A stretch of DNA of 64,000 bases from assembly GCF_003293595.1 (NCBI RefSeq), contig NZ_CP022162.1, positions 961,737 through 1,025,736 of the forward strand. Reading direction: 5' to 3'. Below, piece by piece: positions 48,239-57,417 of the stretch. A program made the translations under genes and the position numbers. The stretch is from Microbacterium sp. PM5 (GTDB lineage Bacteria; Actinomycetota; Actinomycetes; Actinomycetales; Microbacteriaceae). The notes below the pieces were generated by a model. It worked only from the letters and a program-made list of their open reading frames with translations. It was not told the origin of the DNA and searched no databases. Position 1 is the stretch's first letter. Every line of letters begins with the position of its first letter.

Positions 48239-48332
48239 GAGACCCGCCACCGACCTCAGACGGGTGGAGGCGCCAGTACCGGCTTCGGACGGCTTCCCGG
48301 AGACCGAGACCGCGCATCCCCGTCTGACACGA

Positions 48333-48371
48333 AAGACGCCCCCGCCATCCTCACGGATGCGGGGGCGTCTT
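48333..48371. terminator. Terminator between DUF3145 and fabF
   Basis: Arms AAGACGCCCCCGC (48333-48345) and GCGGGGGCGTCTT (48359-48371), with further CATCC / GGATG pairing inside. It sits between the convergent stops at 48238 and 48385 and likely ends the fab operon. Confidence 0.85.
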
Positions 48372-48384
48372 CACGCGCGAATGC

Positions 48385-49623
48385 TCAGACCGAAGCGAAG
48401 GCGGCGACGGCGTTGTGGCCGCCGAAGCCGAACGAGTTGCTGATCGCGAGCTGCGGACCGTCGCCCAGCGGCGTCGGCGCGCCCGACAGACGGAACGGGA
48501 CTGCGGGATCCTGCTCCGTGATGTTGATCGTCGGAGGGGCCACCCGGTCGCGGATGGCCAGGATCGTGAAGATCGCCTCGAGCGCGCCGGTACCACCGAG
48601 CAGATGACCGGTCGAGGCCTTCGTCGCCGACACCGGGATTTCGTCGATGCGGTCACCGAACACACTCTTCAGCGCGACGTACTCGTTCGGGTCGCCGACC
48701 GGCGTCGAGGTCGCGTGGGCGTTGACGTGGGTCACGTCGTCGGGGGAGGCATCGGCCATGGCCAGAGCCATGTTGACGGCGCGCGCGGCGCCCGTGCCCT
48801 CGGGATCGTTCGCCGTGATGTGGTACGAGTCCGCCGTGACCCCTCCGCCCACGACGACCGCGTAGATCTTCGCGCCGCGGGCCTTGGCGTGCTCCTCCGT
48901 CTCGAGGATCAGCACGCCGGCACCCTCGCCCATGACGAATCCGTCGCGGTCGATGCTGCCCGGACGCGACGCCGTCTCGGGGGAGTCGTTGCGCTTGGAG
49001 AGCGCCTGCATCGACGAGAACGAGGCGATCGTGACGGGGTGGATCACCGACTCGGTGCCTCCCGCGATCACCACGTCGGCGAGGCCGTCACGCAGGTGCT
49101 CGATGGCGTTGACGATCGACTCCGTGCTGGACGCACAGGCGCTGGCGACCGTCCGCGCATACGCGCGGGCACCGAAATGCAGCGACAGGTTGCCCGCCGC
49201 CGCATTGGGCATGAGCATCGGAACGGTCATCGGCAGCACCCGACGCGGGCCCTTCTCGCGAAGCGTGTCCCACGCATCCAGGAGGGTCCAGAGACCCCCG
49301 ATGCCGGTCGCGAAATCGACCCCCAACCGTTCCGGGTCCACCTCCGGGCTCCCGGCATCCGCCCACGCCTCCATCGCGGCGACGAGCGCGAACTGCGAGG
49401 ACGGGTCGAGACGCTTGGCGATCGGGCGCTCGAGCACGGTGTCCGGGCGCACGGCGGCCTGCGCCGCGAAGGTGACGGGCAGGTTGTACTGCTCGACCCA
49501 GTCGTACTCGAGGGTGCGAGCGCCGGAGGCGCCACCCAGCAGCGCGGCCCAGCTCTCCGGCGCGGTGCCCCCGATGGGGCTCGATGCGCCGATGCCGGTG
49601 ACGACGATTCGGGGAATGCTCAT
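48385..49623 (-). CDS. fabF: 3-oxoacyl-ACP synthase II
   Basis: A 412-residue condensing enzyme that extends acyl-ACP with malonyl-ACP. Start: IVVTGIGASSPIGGTAPESW. The active-site Cys163 is in TVASACASSTESI. The catalytic histidines are in NAHATSTPVGDPNEY and KASTGHLLGGTGALEAI, and the end NSFGFGGHNAVAAF is typical. It is the last gene of the fab operon, 67 nt after acpP with a strong hairpin in that gap. The ribosome binding site is GAGGAG. Confidence 0.95.
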   Translation of the reverse strand: MSIPRIVVTGIGASSPIGGTAPESWAALLGGASGARTLEYDWVEQYNLPVTFAAQAAVRPDTVLERPIAKRLDPSSQFALVAAMEAWADAGSPEVDPERLGVDFATGIGGLWTLLDAWDTLREKGPRRVLPMTVPMLMPNAAAGNLSLHFGARAYARTVASACASSTESIVNAIEHLRDGLADVVIAGGTESVIHPVTIASFSSMQALSKRNDSPETASRPGSIDRDGFVMGEGAGVLILETEEHAKARGAKIYAVVVGGGVTADSYHITANDPEGTGAARAVNMALAMADASPDDVTHVNAHATSTPVGDPNEYVALKSVFGDRIDEIPVSATKASTGHLLGGTGALEAIFTILAIRDRVAPPTINITEQDPAVPFRLSGAPTPLGDGPQLAISNSFGFGGHNAVAAFASV

Positions 49624-49639
49624 GGTCTCCTCGGATGCT

Positions 49640-49667
49640 CCGGTGGGGGCACGACGGCCCCCACCGG
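49640..49667 (-). other. Intercistronic hairpin between acpP and fabF
   Basis: Perfect 11-bp stem CCGGTGGGGGC / GCCCCCACCGG with a 6-nt loop, inside the 67-base gap. No U tract follows, and the fabF ribosome binding site lies just after it. It may be an RNA stabiliser, processing site or partial terminator that gives more ACP than FabF. Confidence 0.8.
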
Positions 49668-49690
49668 GGTGCAGGTGGCGAGGCCTGAGG

Positions 49691-49939
49691 TCAGGCCTGG
49701 TTGGTGGTGATGAAGGTGACGGCGTCGCCGACGGTCTTGAGGTTCTTGACCTCTTCGTCGGGGATCGTGACGCCGAACTTCTCCTCGGCGTTGACGACGA
49801 TCGTCATCATCGAGATCGAGTCGATGTCGAGGTCGTCGGTGAACGACTTCTCCAGCGCGACCTCGTCCGCCGAGATGCCGGTCTCGTCCGTGATGAGCTC
49901 GGCGAGCCCTGCGAGGACCTCGTCGTTGCTGAATGCCAT
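49691..49939 (-). CDS. acpP: Acyl carrier protein
   Basis: An 82-residue acidic four-helix carrier that holds growing acyl chains on 4'-phosphopantetheine. The attachment Ser41 is in DDLDIDSISMM; the usual DSL reads DSI here. The rest (AEEKFGVTIPDEEVKNLKTVGDAVTFI) is standard. The ribosome binding site AAGGAG is strong, in line with the high ACP demand. It lies 93 nt after fabH. Confidence 0.96.
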   Translation of the reverse strand: MAFSNDEVLAGLAELITDETGISADEVALEKSFTDDLDIDSISMMTIVVNAEEKFGVTIPDEEVKNLKTVGDAVTFITTNQA

Positions 49940-50032
49940 GGGATTCTCCTTGTTTATCGGGGTTTCACCGGCCCTGCGGGGCCGACGTTCAGTCTAGGTG
50001 CGACGGCTGTCGCGACCGGGTATCTCGGGCCG

Positions 50033-51049
50033 TCAGGGAAGGACGACGACCTGCGCGCCGAAGACCAATCCGGCGCCGAATCCGATCTGCAGCGCCAGCC
50101 CGCCGGACAGTTCCGGGTGCTCGGAGAGCAGGCGGTGGGTGGCGAGGGGGATGGATGCCGCCGACGTGTTGCCGGTGGTCTCGATGTCGCGGCCGATCAC
50201 GACCGTGTCAGGGAGCTTCAGCTGCTTGGCGAACTCGTCGATGATGCGCATGTTCGCCTGGTGGGGCACGAAGGCAGCGAGGTCGGAGGGCTGCACACCG
50301 GCCTCTTCCAGCGCCTGGCGGGCGACCTTGACCATCTCCCACACGGCCCAGCGGAAGACCGTCGGACCCTCCTGACGCAGCGTCGGCCAGGGTGCCGTGC
50401 CGTCGCGGAACTCGGTGAGCGTGTGGTTCATCCCGACCGCGTCGGCCTTCGAGCCGTCCGATCCCCAGACAGTGGGACCGATGCCCGGAAAGTCGCTCGG
50501 TCCGACGACCACGGCGCCGGCGCCGTCACCGAGCAGGAACGAGATCGAGCGGTCCGTGGGGTCGACGACGTCGCTGAGCTTCTCTGCGCCCACGACGACG
50601 GCGTAGTGCGCGGCGCCGGCCCGGATGAGGGCATCCGCCTGGGCGACGCCGTACGCGAAGCCCGCGCAGGCGGCGTTCAGGTCGTACGCGGCCGCGGGGT
50701 TGGCGCCGATGCGATCGGCGACGATCGCCGACACCGAGGGAGTCTGCTTCGGGTTCGAGATCGTCGCGACGATCACGGCGTCCACCAGCGACGGGTCGAT
50801 ACCGGCGCCGGCGATGGCCTCGGCCGCGGCGTCGGCAGCGAGTTCGATCGCCGTCGTTGCGGCATTCGCGCGCACACGCGTGATGATGCCGGTGCGCTGG
50901 CGGATCCACTCATCGCTGGAGTCGATGGGGCCCACGAGGTCATCGTTGGGCACGGCGTTCTCGCCACGGGCAGCGCCGTAGGCGTAGATGCGGGTGTGTG
51001 CCGGTCCCGTCGCCTGGACGAGGGTCGGTCGGGTGGGCGCGTCGGTCAC
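50033..51049 (-). CDS. fabH: 3-oxoacyl-ACP synthase III
   Basis: A 338-residue enzyme that starts fatty acid synthesis by condensing an acyl-CoA primer with malonyl-ACP. The active Cys128 is in DLNAACAGFAYGV, the His in VPHQANMRII and the Asn in TTGNTSAASIPLA. SDEWIRQRTGI is the family N-terminal signature. The GTG start at 51049 overlaps the fabD stop as GTGA; earlier in-frame codons lie inside fabD. In this phylum FabH often prefers branched primers, which fits iso/anteiso lipids, but that is family knowledge. Confidence 0.95.
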   Translation of the reverse strand: MTDAPTRPTLVQATGPAHTRIYAYGAARGENAVPNDDLVGPIDSSDEWIRQRTGIITRVRANAATTAIELAADAAAEAIAGAGIDPSLVDAVIVATISNPKQTPSVSAIVADRIGANPAAAYDLNAACAGFAYGVAQADALIRAGAAHYAVVVGAEKLSDVVDPTDRSISFLLGDGAGAVVVGPSDFPGIGPTVWGSDGSKADAVGMNHTLTEFRDGTAPWPTLRQEGPTVFRWAVWEMVKVARQALEEAGVQPSDLAAFVPHQANMRIIDEFAKQLKLPDTVVIGRDIETTGNTSAASIPLATHRLLSEHPELSGGLALQIGFGAGLVFGAQVVVLP

Positions 51050-51966
51050 GCGTCGCCTCCTGTCAGCAGGGCGGCCGCAGCCGCGAGGTCGTCGGGTGTC
51101 TTCACGGCCACGGTGGGCACGCCGCGGAGGGCGCGCTTCGCAAGGCCCGTCAGCGTTCCGGCCGGCGCGAGCTCGATGATGCCGGTGACCCCCGCATCCG
51201 CGAACGATTCCATGCACAGATCCCAGCGGACGGGGGAGGAGACCTGCGCGACGAGTAGGTCGAGCGCCTCGCGGCCGCCGTCCACCCGGGCGCCGTCGCG
51301 GTTGGTCCAGAGCGTGAGACGGGGGTCGGATGCCGAGACCTCGGCGGCCGCGGCGCGCAGGGTGTCGACGGCCGACGCCATGTAAGACGTGTGGAAGGCG
51401 CCGGCCACCTGCAAGGGGATGACGCGGCTGCCGGCGGCGGGGTGGGCCGCAAGCTCCGAGAGGGCGTCCAGCGCGCCTGCGGCGACGATCTGTCCGGCGC
51501 CGTTGTGGTTGGCCGCGGTGAGCTCCAACTCGTCGAGCAGAGCGAGCACGGCGTCGCGGTCGCCGCCGAGGATCGCGCTCATGCCCGTCTGCTCTTGCGC
51601 GGCGGCATCGGCCATGGCCCGTCCGCGAAGCCCGACCAGACGCATGCCGTCGTCGTCGCTGAGGACGCCAGCGGCGACGAGGGCCGCCACCTCACCGACC
51701 GAATGTCCGGCGACGCCGGCAGGCGAGACGCCCGCGGCATCCTGGAGAGCGGCGTACGACAGCAGGCTCGCCGCGACGATCAAGGGTTGCGCGACCGCCG
51801 TGTCACGAATGCGGTCGGCGTCCCACTCGGTGCCGGCGGACACGAGGTCCACCTGCGCCGCTTCTGCATAGCGTTCGAGACGCTCGCGGGATCCCGCGAG
51901 TTCGAGCCACGGTGTCAGGAACCCGGGGGTCTGCGACCCCTGACCGGGGAAGACGGTGATGATCAC
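51046..51966 (-). CDS. fabD: Malonyl-CoA:ACP transacylase
   Basis: A 306-residue acyltransferase that loads malonyl groups onto ACP. The N-terminus is ITVFPGQGSQTPGFL, the nucleophile Ser89 is in VAGHSVGEVAAL, and the catalytic His is in VAGAFHTSYM. GTG 51966 is chosen because GGAAGGA lies at a good distance and the protein then starts IITVFPGQG like other FabD. It is the first fab gene, 93 bases after the PucR-type regulator gene. Confidence 0.95.
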   Translation of the reverse strand: MIITVFPGQGSQTPGFLTPWLELAGSRERLERYAEAAQVDLVSAGTEWDADRIRDTAVAQPLIVAASLLSYAALQDAAGVSPAGVAGHSVGEVAALVAAGVLSDDDGMRLVGLRGRAMADAAAQEQTGMSAILGGDRDAVLALLDELELTAANHNGAGQIVAAGALDALSELAAHPAAGSRVIPLQVAGAFHTSYMASAVDTLRAAAAEVSASDPRLTLWTNRDGARVDGGREALDLLVAQVSSPVRWDLCMESFADAGVTGIIELAPAGTLTGLAKRALRGVPTVAVKTPDDLAAAAALLTGGDA

Positions 51967-52015
51967 GTGCCTATCCTTCCAAGTTCTGCGCCGCCGCGCT
52001 GGCGACGACGTCACA

Positions 52016-52035
52016 ACAAAAGCGAGATGCTTTGT
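52016..52035. promoter_or_regulatory. Inverted repeat upstream of fabD, possible operator
   Basis: ACAAAAGC (52016-52023) and GCTTTGT (52029-52035) form a near-perfect dyad in the 93-base gap between the regulator gene and fabD. It is AT-rich against its surroundings. It may be the binding site of the adjacent regulator, or a weak terminator. Confidence 0.45.
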
Positions 52036-52059
52036 GTCAGAGCGACAACGGCACGAGGC

Positions 52060-53283
52060 TCAGTCCGCGCGCGCGGACCGTCGCGCTGCGCTTCCGCGCC
52101 GTCGCGTCGCCTCCGTGCCGATCGATCCGATGATGAGCGCCGTCTGCAGGATGAGGGCCTCACGCGGGCCGGTCGCATCCCAGCCGATGACATCGGAGAC
52201 CCGCTTGAGTCGGTAGCGCACGGTGTTGGGATGGACGAACAGCTCGCGGGCGGTCGCCTCGAGGGAGCGGCCATTGTCGAGATAGCTCCACAGGGTCGCG
52301 ACCAGATCGGCCGAGTGCGCCTGCAGAGGACGGTAGATCCGCTCGACGAGCGTCGCCTTCGCCATGGCGTCGCCGGCGAGGGCACGCTCGGGCAGCAGGT
52401 CGTCGGCTTCGACGGGGCGCGGCGCGTGGCGCCAGGCACCGGCGACGGCGAAGCCCGCCAACGCGGCACGGGCGCTGAGCCCGGCATCCACGAGTGCGGG
52501 CACCGTCGGCCCCAGCACGAGATGCCCCGGCCCGAAGCCCGGCTCCAGACGGAGGGCGATCTCCGTGAACGGCAGCTCTTCGGCGACGGGCTCACGCCCG
52601 GGCAGCACGGCGCGGCCGATCACGAGCACGAGACGAGATCCCTGCACGCCGATGAGGACATCGACACCCAGCTTGCGTGCCACTCGGCGCAGATGATCGA
52701 CGTCCAGTTGCGGCGGAGTCGTGCCGACGAGAACCGCGACCTCGCCGTGGCCGTGCCAGCCGAGGGCGGCGATGCGGCTGGGCAGCTCCTCGTCTGCTTC
52801 GCCGGTGAGGATGGAGTCGACGACCAGCGCTTCCAGGCGCGCATCCCACAGCCCGCGCGCCTCCGCCGCCCGCGCGTACACGTCCGCGGAGGCGAAGGCG
52901 ACCTCGCGGGAGAACAGCAGGATGCTCTCGCGGAGATCCTCCGCCTTTCCCGCGACGCGTTCCTCCGTGACGGCGACGGTGACGCGGATCAGCTGGAGAG
53001 TCTGTGTCAGGCTGACGCTGCGCAGCAGCTCACGGGGAGCAGCGGCGAAGATGTCGGCAGCGATCCACGGCGTCGAGCCGGGATCCTCGTACCACTGGAT
53101 GAACGACGCGATGCCCGCCTGCGCCACCAGGCCCACCGCCGAGCGACGGGCCGGAGGCATGTCGGCGTACCAGGGCAGCGACTCTTCGAGCCGCTTGATG
53201 GTCGCCGTGGCCAGGTCTCCGGAGACCCGGCGGAGCCACGCGAGTGTCTCCGCCTTCTCCTGAGGGGTGGGGCGGGCGGGCAT
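52060..53283 (-). CDS. fasR: PucR/CdaR-type transcriptional regulator of fatty acid synthesis (FasR-like)
   Basis: A 407-residue regulator. The C-terminal helix-turn-helix of the PucR family is visible in YLDNGRSLEATARELFVHPNTVRYRLKRVSDVIGWD, and the GGDEF-like middle domain has VLIGVQGSRLVLVIGR. In Streptomyces the PucR-type FasR gene lies just before fabD and activates the fab operon; the same position here supports the name. ATG 53283 starts MPARPTPQEKAETLAWLRR, only eight bases after the aceE stop, so the two are probably co-transcribed. The effector is unknown. Confidence 0.87.
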   Translation of the reverse strand: MPARPTPQEKAETLAWLRRVSGDLATATIKRLEESLPWYADMPPARRSAVGLVAQAGIASFIQWYEDPGSTPWIAADIFAAAPRELLRSVSLTQTLQLIRVTVAVTEERVAGKAEDLRESILLFSREVAFASADVYARAAEARGLWDARLEALVVDSILTGEADEELPSRIAALGWHGHGEVAVLVGTTPPQLDVDHLRRVARKLGVDVLIGVQGSRLVLVIGRAVLPGREPVAEELPFTEIALRLEPGFGPGHLVLGPTVPALVDAGLSARAALAGFAVAGAWRHAPRPVEADDLLPERALAGDAMAKATLVERIYRPLQAHSADLVATLWSYLDNGRSLEATARELFVHPNTVRYRLKRVSDVIGWDATGPREALILQTALIIGSIGTEATRRRGSAARRSARAD

Positions 53284-53291
53284 CGAATCGA

Positions 53292-56021
53292 TCAGCTTTC
53301 GCCGCCGGCGTTTCCGCTCGTTCCGGCGGTCACATCGTGCAGGCGGTACTTCTCGATCGCCTGTGCCGACAGCGACCGGTCGACGAGCCCTTCGTCGGCC
53401 AGCGCCTGCAGGGCACGGACGACGATGGACGGTCCGTCGATCTTGAAGAACCGACGCGCCGCGGCCCGGGTGTCGGAGAAGCCGAAGCCGTCCGCGCCGA
53501 GGGTGACGTAGCGACGGGGAACCCACTCGCGGATCTGGTCCTGCACCGCGTGCATGTAGTCGCTGACGCCCAGGACGGGGCCCGCGGTGTCGCGAAGCTT
53601 CTCGGTGAGGTACGCGGTGCGCGGCTCGGCCAGCGGGTTCAGGAAGTTGTGCTCGTCGGCGGCGAGTCCGTCGCGGCGCAACTCCGTCCAGCTCGTGACC
53701 GACCACACATCGGCGGCCACACCCCAGTCCTCGCGCAGCAGCTGCTGGGCCTCGAGCACCCACGGCACACCCACACCGGACGCGAGCAGCTGCACGCGAT
53801 GTCCGTCACCGGCCCCCTCCGAGATGCGGTGGATGCCGCGGACGATGCCCTCGACGTCGACGCCCTCGGGCTCGGCGGGCTGCACCAGCGGCTCGTTGTA
53901 GAGCGTGATGTAGTACATGACGTTCGGATCGGGGTGGTTGCCGCCGTACATCCGCTCCAGGCCGGAGCGGACGATGTGGGCGATCTCGTACCCGTACGCG
54001 GGGTCGTACGACACGGTGGCCGGGTTCGTCGAGGCCAGCAGGTGGGAGTGGCCGTCGGCGTGCTGGAGTCCCTCACCGGTCAGCGTCGTGCGGCCCGCGG
54101 TGGCACCCATGATGAAACCACGCGCCATCTGGTCGGCGGCGGCCCACTGCGCGTCGCCGGTGCGCTGGAAGCCGAACATCGAGTAGAAGATGTAGACCGG
54201 GATCAGCGGCTCACCATGCGTCGCGTACGAGGTTCCCGTGCCGGTGAACGCCGCCACCGCTCCGGCCTCGTTGATGCCGACGTGCATGATCTGTCCCTGC
54301 GGGCTCTCCTTGTAGGCGAGCAGCAGTTCCCGGTCGACCGACGTGTAGTTCTGGCCGTTCGGGTTGTAGATCTTGGCGGTCGGGAAGAAGGCGTCCAGAC
54401 CGAACGTGCGCGCCTCGTCGGGGATGATCGGCACGATGCGGTTGCCGAAGTCCTTCGAGCGCAGGAGGTCCTTCAGCAGGCGGACGAACGCCATGGTGGT
54501 CGCGACCTCCTGCGTTCCGGATCCCTTCTTCGGCAGCGCGTACGCACTGTCGTCGGGGAGGCTGATCGGAACGTGGTGGGTACGGCGCTCCGGGAGGAAC
54601 CCGCCGAGGGCGCGACGCTTCTCCACCATGTACTGGATCGTCTCGTCTTCCATACCGGGGTGGAAGTACGGCGGCGCGTACGGGTTCTCCTCCAGCTGAG
54701 CGTCGGAGACGGGGATGCGCATCGAGTCGCGGAAGTGCTTGAGGTCGTCGAGCGTCATCTTCTTCATCTGGTGCGTCGCGTTGCGCCCCTCGAAGTGATG
54801 ACCCAGGCCGTAACCCTTGATCGTCTTGGCGAGGATGACCGTCGGCTGACCCTTGTGCTCGGTCGCCGCCTTGTAGGCAGCGTAGAGCTTCTGGTAGTCC
54901 AGACCGCCGCGGCGGAGCTTTCCCCAGATGTCCTCGTCGGACCAGTCCTTGACCATGGCTGCGGTGCGCTCGTCACGACCGAAGAAGTGGTCGCGGATGA
55001 ACTTTCCGTCCTCGGCGCGATACGTCTGGAAGTCACCGTCCGGGGTGGTGTTCATCAGGCGCACGAGGGCGCCGTCGGTGTCGACCTGCAGCAGCTCGTC
55101 CCAGCCGCGGCCCCAGACGACCTTGATGACGTTCCAGCCCGCACCGCGGAAGAACGCTTCGAGTTCCTGGATGATCTTGCCGTTGCCACGCACGGGGCCG
55201 TCGAGGCGCTGCAGGTTGCAGTTCACGACGAACGTGAGATTGTCCAGGCCCTCGTTGGCGGCGACCTGGAGCTGTCCGCGGCTCTCGACCTCGTCCATCT
55301 CTCCATCGCCGAGGAACGCCCAGACGCGGGAGTTGGAGAGGTCCTTGATCCCTCGGTTGGTCAGGTACTTGTTGGTCATCGCCTGGTAGATGGCGTTGAT
55401 GGGGCCGAGGCCCATCGACACGGTCGGGAACTGCCAGTACTCCGGCATGAGACGCGGGTGCGGATAGGAGGGGATGCCGTCCGGTGCCTTCGACTTCTCC
55501 TGCCGGAAGCCGTCGAGCTGATCGGCCGACAGACGTCCCTCGAGGAACGAACGGGCGTAGATGCCGGGGGAGGCGTGACCCTGGATGAAGATCTGGTCTC
55601 CACCGTTGGGGTCGTCGAGACCACGGAAGAAGTGGTTGAAGCCGACTTCGTACAGCGAGGCGGACGACGCGTAGGTGGAGATGTGACCTCCGACGCCGAT
55701 GCCCGGACGCTGCGCGCGATGCACGGTCAGTGCAGCGTTCCAGCGGATCCACCGGCGATACCGGCGCTCGAGCTCCTCATCACCGGGGAACTCGGGCTCG
55801 TTCTCCGGAGCGATCGTGTTGATGTAGTCGGTCGTCGGCACCTGGGGAACGTTCAGCTGCAGCTCGTGCGACTTGTTGAGCAGGCTGAGCATGATCTCGC
55901 GGCCACGCCCGGCGCCCTTGCTGTCGACGAGCTGCTGGAGCGATTCCTGCCACTCGTGCGTCTCTTCGGGGTCGCTGTCCTGCGGGCCCTGGGAGTACGG
56001 ATCCTGATCGTTGACCGTCAC
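53292..56021 (-). CDS. aceE: Pyruvate dehydrogenase E1 component, homodimeric
   Basis: A 909-residue thiamine-diphosphate enzyme that decarboxylates pyruvate and feeds acetyl-CoA production with E2 and E3. It is the single-chain AceE form. Features: [21 protein letters not shown], the ThDP motif in [16 protein letters not shown] followed by [24 protein letters not shown], and [24 protein letters not shown]. The later parts hold [12 protein letters not shown] and [14 protein letters not shown]. The GTG start at 56021 has AAAGG seven bases before it. A 6-5-6 inverted repeat lies in its leader. No E2 gene is in the window. Confidence 0.96.
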   Translation of the reverse strand: MTVNDQDPYSQGPQDSDPEETHEWQESLQQLVDSKGAGRGREIMLSLLNKSHELQLNVPQVPTTDYINTIAPENEPEFPGDEELERRYRRWIRWNAALTVHRAQRPGIGVGGHISTYASSASLYEVGFNHFFRGLDDPNGGDQIFIQGHASPGIYARSFLEGRLSADQLDGFRQEKSKAPDGIPSYPHPRLMPEYWQFPTVSMGLGPINAIYQAMTNKYLTNRGIKDLSNSRVWAFLGDGEMDEVESRGQLQVAANEGLDNLTFVVNCNLQRLDGPVRGNGKIIQELEAFFRGAGWNVIKVVWGRGWDELLQVDTDGALVRLMNTTPDGDFQTYRAEDGKFIRDHFFGRDERTAAMVKDWSDEDIWGKLRRGGLDYQKLYAAYKAATEHKGQPTVILAKTIKGYGLGHHFEGRNATHQMKKMTLDDLKHFRDSMRIPVSDAQLEENPYAPPYFHPGMEDETIQYMVEKRRALGGFLPERRTHHVPISLPDDSAYALPKKGSGTQEVATTMAFVRLLKDLLRSKDFGNRIVPIIPDEARTFGLDAFFPTAKIYNPNGQNYTSVDRELLLAYKESPQGQIMHVGINEAGAVAAFTGTGTSYATHGEPLIPVYIFYSMFGFQRTGDAQWAAADQMARGFIMGATAGRTTLTGEGLQHADGHSHLLASTNPATVSYDPAYGYEIAHIVRSGLERMYGGNHPDPNVMYYITLYNEPLVQPAEPEGVDVEGIVRGIHRISEGAGDGHRVQLLASGVGVPWVLEAQQLLREDWGVAADVWSVTSWTELRRDGLAADEHNFLNPLAEPRTAYLTEKLRDTAGPVLGVSDYMHAVQDQIREWVPRRYVTLGADGFGFSDTRAAARRFFKIDGPSIVVRALQALADEGLVDRSLSAQAIEKYRLHDVTAGTSGNAGGES

Positions 56022-56038
56022 GAGACACCTTTCTTCGT

Positions 56039-56055
56039 CTGGCAGATCATGCCAG
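56039..56055. promoter_or_regulatory. Perfect dyad in the aceE leader
   Basis: CTGGCA, GATCA, TGCCAG: a 17-base dyad 17 bases before the aceE start. Size and symmetry fit a dimeric regulator site. The regulator is unknown. Confidence 0.45.
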
Positions 56056-56189
56056 GGACGGGGCTTCTGATACGCGCGGCTTTGTGCAGCGTCGACAACG
56101 CATCCTGGATCAGCCTAGTCACATCTCGCTGGAGTGGATCGCGCCGGCAGCGAGTGGCCCCCGCGCGGTGCGCGTCACGCACGGAGTCG

Positions 56190-56948
56190 TCAGGGCAAAC
56201 TCCTCGGTGCTGCGAGGAAGGCGTCGATGATCGCCCACGTCGCCGCAGGTTCCTCGAGGTGGGGGAGGTGCCCTGCGTCCGGGATCTCCGCGAACGATGC
56301 CTCGCCGATCGCCGCCGCGACTGCGCGACCGTAGGCCGGTGTGACGATCCGATCGCTCGCGCCATACAGGAGCAGGGTCGGGACCTCGATCGCGCCCACG
56401 CGCTCGAGCAGGGTCGCGTCGCTCATCGTGGGGCCGGTCAGCGCCGCCATCGCCTGCCGGTTGGACTGCAGGACGGCACGCTCCGCTTCCGACATCGTTG
56501 CCGGGTTTCGGTATCCGCGCTCGGCGTCGTGCCACGCCGCTTCCGCGAGGCCGCGCGCGTCGAGCGCGAAGAAGTCTGCGCCCGGCTCGCCCTCGATCAC
56601 GAGGCCGGTCCCGTCGATACTGACGATCGCGCCCATCGTGCCACCATCCTGTGGGTCGCCGGCTGCCTGCACACCCATCTCGAGCGCGATCCACCCGCCG
56701 ATCGACGAACCGACGACGACGACGTCGCGCTCGTCGTCGGCGCGCAGGCGTGCGAGGTAGACCTTCGCAAGATCGGCGATCGATGCGATGTCGTCGGTGC
56801 GGGCCGTCCCGTCCCAACCCGGATGTGTGGGCGCGATCACACGCATCGATGTGCCCAGGTGAGCGACGATCGGCGCCACGGTTGCGGGACCACCGCCGCC
56901 GTGCAGAACGAGTGCGGTGCGGGTGAGATGTCTGGGTGTCACGATCAT
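56190..56948 (-). CDS. Alpha/beta hydrolase next to a MarR regulator
   Basis: A 252-residue alpha/beta hydrolase fold protein. Oxyanion loop ALVLHGGGGPATV, nucleophile elbow VVVGSSIGGWIAL (GxSxG with Ser-Ser), a late Asp region in LLYGASDRIVTP and the catalytic His in IPDAGHLPHLEEP. The substrate is unknown. It is divergent from the MarR gene, with an AT-rich palindrome in the 45-base gap, so it is probably the regulated target. ATG 56948 is chosen because the longer frame runs through that operator. Confidence 0.87.
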   Translation of the reverse strand: MIVTPRHLTRTALVLHGGGGPATVAPIVAHLGTSMRVIAPTHPGWDGTARTDDIASIADLAKVYLARLRADDERDVVVVGSSIGGWIALEMGVQAAGDPQDGGTMGAIVSIDGTGLVIEGEPGADFFALDARGLAEAAWHDAERGYRNPATMSEAERAVLQSNRQAMAALTGPTMSDATLLERVGAIEVPTLLLYGASDRIVTPAYGRAVAAAIGEASFAEIPDAGHLPHLEEPAATWAIIDAFLAAPRSLP

Positions 56949-56953
56949 TTCCT

Positions 56954-56983
56954 TATCAATATGTTTATCTACGAATGTTGATA
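56954..56983. promoter_or_regulatory. Probable MarR operator
   Basis: Inverted repeat TATCAATAT (56954-56962) and ATGTTGATA (56975-56983), eight of nine bases matching, in a strikingly AT-rich 45-base gap between divergent starts. The right arm overlaps the -10 box of the MarR gene, so binding would block both genes. Confidence 0.75.
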
Positions 56984-56987
56984 CGCT
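56982..56987 (+). promoter_or_regulatory. -10 hexamer TACGCT of MarR gene
   Basis: TACGCT six bases before the GTG at 56994, overlapping the right arm of the operator by two bases. Confidence 0.6.
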
Positions 56988-56993
56988 AGCACC

Positions 56994-57416
56994 GTGGCAA
57001 CGAATCTCGAACTGCTGGGCCAGGCGATCAAGCGCGCGCAGTATCGCAACCATCGGGCACTGGACGCTGCACTGCGCGACGCCGGTGTGACGCTCGTGCA
57101 ATGGGACGCGCTGCGCGCGATCGATCGGATGCCGGGAGCAACCGGGCACACGCTGGCGTCAGCCACTTTCCAGAGCGATCAGGCCTTCGGCACCCTCGCC
57201 AATCGCCTGCTCGGCCGTGGGTTGATCGAGCGGACGGCGGGGCGGGGTCGGCGCATCGAGCACACCCTCACCGCGGCCGGTCGAGCAGCCCTGGCCGAGG
57301 GGAATCGCATCGCCGACGCAGTACGAGAGGCACTGTTCGCTCCTCTCGATGAGGCCGCACGGGAGAGCCTGGCCGCCATTCTCGAGAACCTCGTCGGCCA
57401 CGACATCGAATCATGA
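56994..57416 (+). CDS. MarR family transcriptional regulator
   Basis: A 140-residue winged helix regulator. The recognition region is GATGHTLASATFQSDQAFGTLANRLLGRGLIER, with the wing GRGRRIEHTLTAAGRAAL. It likely represses itself and the divergent hydrolase; the ligand is unknown. The GTG start is supported by TACGCT six bases upstream. The stop codon lies two bases from the end of the convergent tRNA-Val gene. Confidence 0.9.
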   Translation: MATNLELLGQAIKRAQYRNHRALDAALRDAGVTLVQWDALRAIDRMPGATGHTLASATFQSDQAFGTLANRLLGRGLIERTAGRGRRIEHTLTAAGRAALAEGNRIADAVREALFAPLDEAARESLAAILENLVGHDIES

Positions 57417-57417
57417 G

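Noticed and set aside
53244..56981. A plus-strand open frame of more than 1200 codons opposite aceE and the hydrolase gene
   Set aside because: It is a shadow of the minus-strand aceE gene: its translation is rich in Arg, Val and Gly with no domain, and the aceE strand has clear catalytic motifs.
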